A stretch of 64,000 bases of DNA from Arthrobacter sp. 35W (lineage in GTDB: Bacteria > Actinomycetota > Actinomycetes > Actinomycetales > Micrococcaceae): positions 1,487,247-1,551,246 of the forward strand of contig NZ_KI519455.1 of NCBI RefSeq assembly GCF_000482545.1, written 5' to 3'. Shown piece after piece: positions 58,814 to 64,000 of the stretch (position 1 is the stretch's first letter; the number at the start of each line of letters is the position of its first letter). The position numbers were made by a program, and so were the translations under genes. Below the pieces are notes generated by a model. The model was not told the origin of the DNA. It saw nothing but the letters and a program-made list of their open reading frames with translations, and searched no databases.

Positions 58814-59566
58814 TTATTTGCCTCCCAGCAGCGTGTTCAGGACCGACGTGAAGAAGCCAAGGCCGTCCGTGCCGGTGTGGTCCGGGCCGTAGCCGACCTC
58901 GATGGCGTGCTCCGGGTGCGGCATGAGGCCCACCACGTTGCCCGCGGCGTTGGTGATGCCGGCGATGTCGCGGCGGGAGCCGTTCGGGTTCATGCCGACG
59001 TAGCGGAACGCCACGCGGCCCTCGGCCTCAAGGGCGTCGAGGGTCTTCTCGTCGGCAATGTACTGGCCGTCCTGGTTCTTCAGCGGGACGGTGATTTCCT
59101 GGCCCGCTGCGTAGGCGTTGGTCCATGCGGTGGTGTTGTTCTCCACGCGCAGCACCTGGTCGCGGCACAGGAACTTCAGGTGGTCGTTCTTGATCATCGA
59201 GCCGGGCAGCAGGTGCGCCTCGGTGAGGATCTGGAAGCCATTGCAAATGCCCAGCACGGGCAGCTTGGCATCGGAGTTGGCGGCATCAACGATGCGCGAC
59301 ATCAGCGGGGCGAAGCGGGAGATGGCGCCGGCGCGCAGGTAGTCGCCGTAGGAGAAGCCGCCGGGGATGACGACGGCGTCGACGTCGGCCAGCTCGTTGT
59401 CGCCGTGCCACAGCTCGACGGCGGTGGCGCCGGCCAGGCGTACGGCGCGGGCGGCGTCGCGGTCATCAAGGGTTCCGGGGAACGTGACGACGCCGATGCG
59501 GGCGCCGCTGAGGGCCGCGCTGGCAACGCCAGACGACACCTCGCCGATCAGAGGAGTTTCGGTCAT
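58814..59566 (-). CDS. purQ: Phosphoribosylformylglycinamidine synthase, glutaminase (PurQ) subunit
   Basis: 250 residues from the ATG at 59566. The class I glutamine amidotransferase triad is visible: Cys in GICNGFQIL, His and Glu in MPHPEHAIE. It supplies ammonia to PurL. Two bases separate it from the stop of purS. Confidence 0.97.
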   Translation of the reverse strand: MTETPLIGEVSSGVASAALSGARIGVVTFPGTLDDRDAARAVRLAGATAVELWHGDNELADVDAVVIPGGFSYGDYLRAGAISRFAPLMSRIVDAANSDAKLPVLGICNGFQILTEAHLLPGSMIKNDHLKFLCRDQVLRVENNTTAWTNAYAAGQEITVPLKNQDGQYIADEKTLDALEAEGRVAFRYVGMNPNGSRRDIAGITNAAGNVVGLMPHPEHAIEVGYGPDHTGTDGLGFFTSVLNTLLGGK

Positions 59567-59568
59567 GG

Positions 59569-59820
59569 CTAGTCCGCCACTACTTCGACGTTCACTACGT
59601 CTTCGATGACCGGGTTGGAGAGCATGGTCTCGGCGGCCTCGCGGGCCTTGGCCAGGATCTCGTCGGTCACCTCGCCGTCCACGGTCAGTTCGAAGCGCTT
59701 GCCCTGGCGGACTGCGGAGAACTCGGTGAAGCCCAGGCGGGGGAGTGCGCCAACGATGGCCTTCCCCTGCGGGTCCAGAATTTCGGGTTTGAGCATGACA
59801 TCGACAACGATCCGGGGCAT
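59569..59820 (-). CDS. purS: Phosphoribosylformylglycinamidine synthase, PurS subunit
   Basis: 83 residues from the ATG at 59820, with AGGAGT ahead. [20 protein letters not shown] and the ending [14 protein letters not shown] are typical. PurS bridges PurQ and PurL and is found where PurL is of the short type. It is the first gene of the operon. Confidence 0.95.
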   Translation of the reverse strand: MPRIVVDVMLKPEILDPQGKAIVGALPRLGFTEFSAVRQGKRFELTVDGEVTDEILAKAREAAETMLSNPVIEDVVNVEVVAD

Positions 59821-59931
59821 CCGGGAACTCCTGATGTGAAGAGAGGGGTTGGCCACGGAGTTGCCGTCTCACGCCGAACTGGGGGATCCAAGAAACCACA
59901 TGACACAGGCGCTCCGCGAGCTTGCCCTTCC

Positions 59932-59937
59932 ATTCTA
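59932..59937 (-). promoter_or_regulatory. Possible -10 element of the purSQL operon
   Basis: TAGAAT on the minus strand lies about 110 bases before purS. A good -35 is not evident. No PurR-type or riboswitch structure was recognised in the 379-base gap between purS and the sialidase gene. Confidence 0.35.
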
Positions 59938-60094
59938 CCGAGTGTTCGCAAGCCGAGGGGACGTGGGCAGCCGCGCCCCGGGCCGCCCTGCGGCCACCCC
60001 CGCGCCCGGTCCACGGGGAACGGGCCGATTGCAGGACTCGCCGGGGCCATGTGTGAAATGGGCTACACAAGTGACTCGACTCACCCTACGATAG

Positions 60095-60111
60095 GTAGGA
60101 CATTCCATGTC
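60095..60111. promoter_or_regulatory. Candidate operator of sialidase gene 1
   Basis: GTAGGACATTCCATGTC, with the inverted repeat GACAT-tcc-ATGTC, ends 88 bases before the start codon. The same 17 bases occur 89 bases before the second sialidase gene (63044-63060), while the sequences around it differ. This conservation in position and sequence points to a shared regulator. Confidence 0.7.
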
Positions 60112-60199
60112 TGATGATCAATGGCACCCCCAACCGCTCATGATCAATCAGATGTGGCTCGGCGAAGCGGCCGGACCAGGCCGCAACGAAAGGAACCGG

Positions 60200-62869
60200 A
60201 TGACGTCCCCGAACACCCGACGCAACCTGCGGTTTGCCGCCAAGGCCTCCGCGGCCGGCGCATTGACCGCAGGTCTGCTGGCAACGATGCTGGCACCGGC
60301 CCAGGCCGCGGAAACTCCCGCGCCCTCCTACTCCCAGCAGGTGCTCGCCTCCAACGGCGACAATGCCATCAGCTCCTCGCTGGCCCCCTTCTACCGCATC
60401 CCCGCCCTGGCCGACCTGGGCAACGGCGTCCTGCTGGCCTCCTACGACGGCCGCCCCGACGGCGGCGACTCGCCCTCGGCCAACTCCATCGTCCAGCGCC
60501 GCAGCATCGACAACGGCAAGACCTGGGGTGCCCCCACCTTCATTGCCCGCGGCCAGCTGGCCGCGACTGGCACGTTCCGCTACGGCTTCTCGGACCCGTC
60601 CTACGTGGTGGACCGCGAGACCGGCACGATCTTCAACTTCCACGTCTACTCCAAGGACACCGGCTTCGCCGCCAGCGCCTGGGGCAATGACGACGCCGAC
60701 CGCCAGGTGGTCAGCGCTGAGGTCTCCGTTTCCACCGACGACGGCCTGACCTGGTCCACCGACCCGGCCAACCAGCCCACGCTGCCCACCCCCGTGTCCT
60801 ACCCGGCCGGTTCCCCGTACGCGGGTTTTGACGGCCCGCTGGTCACCGATGTGGTCAAGCCCGTTGGCACCACCGTGAACGGCGTCGCCAACGTCGGCGG
60901 CGTCAAGGGCGTGTTCGCCGCCTCCGGCGAGGGCATCCAGCTCAAGTACGGCGCGTACAAGGGCCGCCTGGTCCAGCAGTTCACCGGCGTCGTACGCCAG
61001 GCGGACGGCTCGACGCCCTACCAGTCCTACAGCGTCTACTCGGACGACCATGGCAAGACCTGGCAGCGCGGCGCCTACGTGGGCACCGGCATGGACGAGA
61101 ACAAGACGGTGGAACTCTCCAATGGCGACGTGATGCTGAACTCCCGCGACAGCGCGGGCAGCAAGGGCCGCAAGGTGGCCATCTCCAAGGACGGCGGCGC
61201 CACCTACGGTCCCGTGACTGTCAATGCCACGCTGGCCGATCCGACCAACAACGCCTCCATCACGCGCATGTACCCGGATGCCGCACAGGGCAGCGCCAAG
61301 GCCAAGATGCTGCTGTTCTCCAATGCCAACAGCACCTCCTCGCGCTCCAATGGCACCATCCGCTACTCCTGCGATGACGGCACCACGTGGTCCGCCGGCA
61401 AGCAGTTCAAGTCCGGCACCATGAGCTACTCCACTGTCACGGCACTTTCCGACGGCACCTTCGGTCTGCTCTACGAGGGTGACAACAACACCATCACCTA
61501 CGGCGCCTTCAATGCCGAGTGGCTCGACGTCTACTGCGGCGCCAGCGTCAGCGCCGCCGCCATCACCGGCGCCAACGGTGCCACTGTCAACGCCGAGCTG
61601 ACCGTCAGCAACACCGGCGAATCCGCGCTGGAAGGTGCCACGGCAACGTTCACCGAGCTGCCGGGCTGGACCTTCGGCTCCACCACCGTGCCCAGCATCC
61701 CGGCCGGCGGCTCCGTCGTCGTCCAGGTCCCGGTGACCATTCCGTCCTACGCCAAGGCCGGCACCGCCAACATCGCCGCCAAGGTTGTGGCCGGCACCCG
61801 TTCCGTCTCGGCCCCGGCCAAGGTCACCATCACCGGCGGCTCCACCGAAACCATTGTGGGCGCCGACATCAAGGGCGAGCGCAACGATGCCGGCCGCGAC
61901 CTGGCCACATCCCCGTATGCAGCAGGCGAGGCCCTGCCTTACAAGTTCACCGTCACCAGCACCGGAAACATCACCGAGTCTGTTGTCCCGCAGACGGGCG
62001 CCTTCAAGCCGTTTGTGCCGGCCGACGGCGGCGGCAACTGCCGCTTCAGCACGCTGGCTGTCTGGGCCGGCTACGTCTGCAGCACGCCCAAGCACACCGT
62101 GACAGCGGATGAGGTGGCCCAGGGCTTCTTCACCCCTGTCACCACCTGGCAGGTCACCGGCACCGGGGCAACCACCCAGAACTACACCATCACCGGTGGC
62201 GAGGTGGACCTGATGGTCCGCAACCCGGCTCTGGCCGGCACGGCCGCTGCCGTCTGGAACGACGTTGACGGCGACGGCTACGCCACCCCCGGCGACACCA
62301 TCACGTACTCCTACGCCGTCCAGAACAACGGCAATGTGCCGCTGACCGGTCTGGCAGCGCCGGGCCTCGGCCTGGACCCGATGGCCCTCGCGGTGGGTGC
62401 CTCGGCCACCGCCACCACCACCTACGCCCTGACTGCGGCGGACCTCGCCGCGGCCCAGGTGCCCGGAACGGTTGTGCAGGCCTCGGCGCAGAACGGCGCC
62501 AAGACCGCCACCGCCGATCTGGTGGCAAACGCCGTCGCACTGCGCGTCCTGCCGGCCAAGCCCGGCACGGATCCGGACCTCTCCAAGGAAAACCTGAAGG
62601 GGGCGCCGCCGGTGGATCTGGGGCTGGGCACCGCCAAGTACAGCGTCGGCGACACCGTCACCATCCACAACGTGGTCTACGGCCAGTGGTACTACGTGTA
62701 CCTGAACCAGCACAGTGCCCGCATCGGTTGGTTCCAGGCCGAGAAGAACAACACCGTCACGTTTGTCCTGCCAGCCGGCACGAAGAACGGCATGGACAAC
62801 CTCGTGGTGCGCGATGCCGCCGGAAACCGCCTCTCCTGGGGCTCCTTCCAGGTGACTCCCGCAAAGTAG
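60200..62869 (+). CDS. Secreted multidomain sialidase (GH33)
   Basis: 889 residues from the ATG at 60200, with AAAGGAACC ahead. Signal peptide to about residue 36 (APAQA). The catalytic six-bladed propeller (about 45-445) resembles Micromonospora sialidase: YRIPAL (Arg66), a candidate acid/base Asp90 in DGGDSP, Glu244 in SGEGIQL, the nucleophile Tyr410 in TMSYSTVTAL, Arg388 in GTIRYSC, and five Asp boxes of the kind SIDNGKTW and SDDHGKTW. NEW3-like and DUF11-like beta domains fill about 450-790, and a final VGDTVTIHNVVYGQWYYVYL module ends the protein. It should release sialic acids from host or environmental glycans. No sorting signal is present. Confidence 0.93.
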   Translation: MTSPNTRRNLRFAAKASAAGALTAGLLATMLAPAQAAETPAPSYSQQVLASNGDNAISSSLAPFYRIPALADLGNGVLLASYDGRPDGGDSPSANSIVQRRSIDNGKTWGAPTFIARGQLAATGTFRYGFSDPSYVVDRETGTIFNFHVYSKDTGFAASAWGNDDADRQVVSAEVSVSTDDGLTWSTDPANQPTLPTPVSYPAGSPYAGFDGPLVTDVVKPVGTTVNGVANVGGVKGVFAASGEGIQLKYGAYKGRLVQQFTGVVRQADGSTPYQSYSVYSDDHGKTWQRGAYVGTGMDENKTVELSNGDVMLNSRDSAGSKGRKVAISKDGGATYGPVTVNATLADPTNNASITRMYPDAAQGSAKAKMLLFSNANSTSSRSNGTIRYSCDDGTTWSAGKQFKSGTMSYSTVTALSDGTFGLLYEGDNNTITYGAFNAEWLDVYCGASVSAAAITGANGATVNAELTVSNTGESALEGATATFTELPGWTFGSTTVPSIPAGGSVVVQVPVTIPSYAKAGTANIAAKVVAGTRSVSAPAKVTITGGSTETIVGADIKGERNDAGRDLATSPYAAGEALPYKFTVTSTGNITESVVPQTGAFKPFVPADGGGNCRFSTLAVWAGYVCSTPKHTVTADEVAQGFFTPVTTWQVTGTGATTQNYTITGGEVDLMVRNPALAGTAAAVWNDVDGDGYATPGDTITYSYAVQNNGNVPLTGLAAPGLGLDPMALAVGASATATTTYALTAADLAAAQVPGTVVQASAQNGAKTATADLVANAVALRVLPAKPGTDPDLSKENLKGAPPVDLGLGTAKYSVGDTVTIHNVVYGQWYYVYLNQHSARIGWFQAEKNNTVTFVLPAGTKNGMDNLVVRDAAGNRLSWGSFQVTPAK

Positions 62870-62891
62870 TCCCCACCCGCACACCCTGCAT

Positions 62892-62948
62892 CTGTGCGAC
62901 AGAAGACGCTCTTAAACCACTGGGTTGGGGACGTTTTCTGTCGCACAG
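62892..62948. repeat. Hairpin between the two sialidase genes (AACTGnG family member)
   Basis: CTGTGCGACAGAAGACG (62892-62908) pairs with 62932-62948 with one G-U wobble around a 23-nt loop; the right side ends ...CACAGTTG, so its complement begins CAACTGTG. It follows the sialidase stop by 23 bases and probably ends that transcript. Confidence 0.75.
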
Positions 62949-63043
62949 TTGTGCTGACGTCCATGAAGGGTCCTGCTGTTTGGCAGGGCCCTTTCGTCAT
63001 GTTGTGACACACAGCACGCTTGTTATCCGTATCACTTAGGCTC

Positions 63044-63060
63044 GTAGGACATTCCATGTC
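63044..63060. promoter_or_regulatory. Candidate operator of sialidase gene 2
   Basis: Identical 17-bp copy of the site at 60095-60111 (GTAGGACATTCCATGTC; here the repeat extends by one base pair to GGACAT-tcc-ATGTCC), 89 bases before the second sialidase start. Confidence 0.7.
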
Positions 63061-63149
63061 CTCCCGTCTGATCCTCGAAGGATCCGGCGCCTCGATGGAG
63101 GTAGGGATCGGCTTCTCGGCCCGCTCAGGGCCGCAGTGAAAGGAACCGG

Positions 63150-64000
63150 ATGACGTCCCCGAACACCCGACGCCGCTGGCGGATTGCCGCCAAGACCTCG
63201 GCGGTCTGCGCACTGTCTGCCAGCCTGCTGGTGGGAGCGCTGGCCCCGGCCAATGCCGCGGAAACCCCAGCCCCCAGCTACGCGGAGCAGAGCCTGGCCT
63301 TCAATGGCGACAACGCCATCGACTCCGCCCTGGCCCCGTACTACCGGATCCCTGCTCTGGCGGATCTGGGCAACGGCGTCCTGCTGGCCGCCTACGATGG
63401 CCGCCCCGACGGCGGGGACTCGCCCGCTCCGAACTCGATCATCCAGCGCCGCAGCACCGACTACGGTGCCACCTGGAGTGCTCCCACCTTCATCGCCCGC
63501 GGCCAGCTCGCCGCCAATGGCAACCTGCGCTACGGCTTCTCGGATCCCTCCTACATCGTGGACAAGGAGACCGGCACGGTCTTCAACTTCCACGTGTACT
63601 CCAAGGACCAGGGCTTCTGGGGCGGCACCTTCTCCAGCGATGACACGGACCGCCAGCAGGTCACCACCGAAGTTTCGGTCTCCACCGACGGCGGTCTGAC
63701 CTGGTCCACCGACCCGGCCAACCAGCCCGTGCTGCCCACGCCTTCCAACTACGCGGCCGGTTCCAAGTACGCAGCCTTCGACGGCCCGCTGCTCACCGAT
63801 GTCGCCAAGCCCGCAGGCACCACCGTCGGCGGCGTCGCAGGTGTGGGCGGCGTGGCAGGCTTCTTCGCCTCCTCCGGCGAGGGCATCCAGCTCAAGTACG
63901 GCGCGTACAAGGGCCGCATGATCCAGCAGTTCGCCGGCCGTGTCCGCCAGGCCAACAACACCGAGGCCATCCAGGCCTACAGCGTCTACTCGGACGACCA
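63150..64000 (+). CDS. Second secreted sialidase (GH33), partial at window end
   Basis: The first 283 residues are present and the frame is open to the end. Beginning MTSPNTRRRWRIAAKTSAVC, it has a signal peptide ending APANA and the same propeller features as the upstream enzyme: YYRIPAL, DGRPDGGDSP, STDYGATW and SSGEGIQLKYGAYKGR. Even the bases around the start codon are the same as those of the first gene, so this is a tandem duplicate, diverged in signal peptide and loops (for example GFWGGTFSSDDTD). It probably cleaves a different linkage or substrate. Confidence 0.93.
   Translation, partial: MTSPNTRRRWRIAAKTSAVCALSASLLVGALAPANAAETPAPSYAEQSLAFNGDNAIDSALAPYYRIPALADLGNGVLLAAYDGRPDGGDSPAPNSIIQRRSTDYGATWSAPTFIARGQLAANGNLRYGFSDPSYIVDKETGTVFNFHVYSKDQGFWGGTFSSDDTDRQQVTTEVSVSTDGGLTWSTDPANQPVLPTPSNYAAGSKYAAFDGPLLTDVAKPAGTTVGGVAGVGGVAGFFASSGEGIQLKYGAYKGRMIQQFAGRVRQANNTEAIQAYSVYSDD

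Noticed and set aside
60086-62884. A 932-codon open frame on the minus strand opposite the first sialidase
   Set aside because: It is a high-GC shadow frame: its product is a run of Gly/Val/Arg/His without any fold, while the plus strand has a signal peptide, Asp boxes and catalytic residues.
6251-62952. CRISPR array or phage attachment repeats
   Set aside because: The repeated intergenic elements are single inverted repeats at separate gene ends, with no regular spacers, cas genes or integrase.

Overview
The window is high-GC DNA with dense, often overlapping genes, frequent GTG starts, a conserved actinobacterial gene set (purSQL, a nadE/pyrE/tdk neighbourhood, DUF3151 next to class II aldolase, an Asp23/AmaP cluster) and LAXTG-type sorting signals. 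It suggests an Arthrobacter-like member of the Micrococcaceae. I see no phage, integrase, transposase or CRISPR array; this looks like ordinary chromosome with catabolic islands.

Layout. 1-3.5 kb: a cut-off membrane protein, two SAM-type proteins and an amino-acid permease. 3.6-12.4 kb: a nitrogen-catabolism block. An IclR regulator and histidine ammonia-lyase (hutH) are followed by a cluster for allantoin or hydantoin-type ureides (cyclic amidohydrolase, second IclR regulator, M20 amidohydrolase, MFS transporter) and, on the other strand, formimidoylglutamase (hutG). hutU and hutI are not in the window. 12.4-18.3 kb: a purine permease, a CopC protein, a short flavoprotein, a frameshifted sugar-lactone oxidase and a PLP-fold enzyme. 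18.5-25.8 kb: a universal stress protein, an NlpC/P60 hydrolase, a metallopeptidase, tRNA-Glu/Asp/Phe, a lipoprotein, and a five-gene Asp23/AmaP envelope-stress operon followed by a repetitive acidic protein.

25.8-30.6 kb: a carbohydrate ABC importer without its ATPase, with its LacI regulator and a perfect 20-bp operator. 30.7-40.8 kb: housekeeping genes (xthA, nadE, pyrE, tdk, a HAD phosphatase, a SpoU methylase, fructose-bisphosphate aldolase) mixed with small conserved or unknown proteins. 40.8-47.8 kb: a secreted, probably sortase-anchored phosphodiesterase, then a siderophore importer (ATPase, two permeases and a divergent binding lipoprotein) under an IdeR/DtxR-type iron box. 47.8-56.1 kb: purA, a nitrilase-family amidase, several small proteins and a second LAXTG surface protein with a beta-propeller. 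56.4-64 kb: the purSQL operon and two tandem secreted sialidases (the second cut by the window end) that share a promoter-proximal operator.

The most unusual feature is intergenic: long inverted repeats sit at many gene ends. Several have 17-29 nt arms. Four or five share an outer AACTGnG end while their inner stems differ. Two others form a matched pair around the ureide cluster, one is a 62-bp perfect palindrome, and several overlap stop codons. Some end in T-runs and are clearly terminators; others do not. Twin, near-identical operators around the first IclR gene and twin operators in front of the two sialidase genes are the clearest new regulatory predictions.
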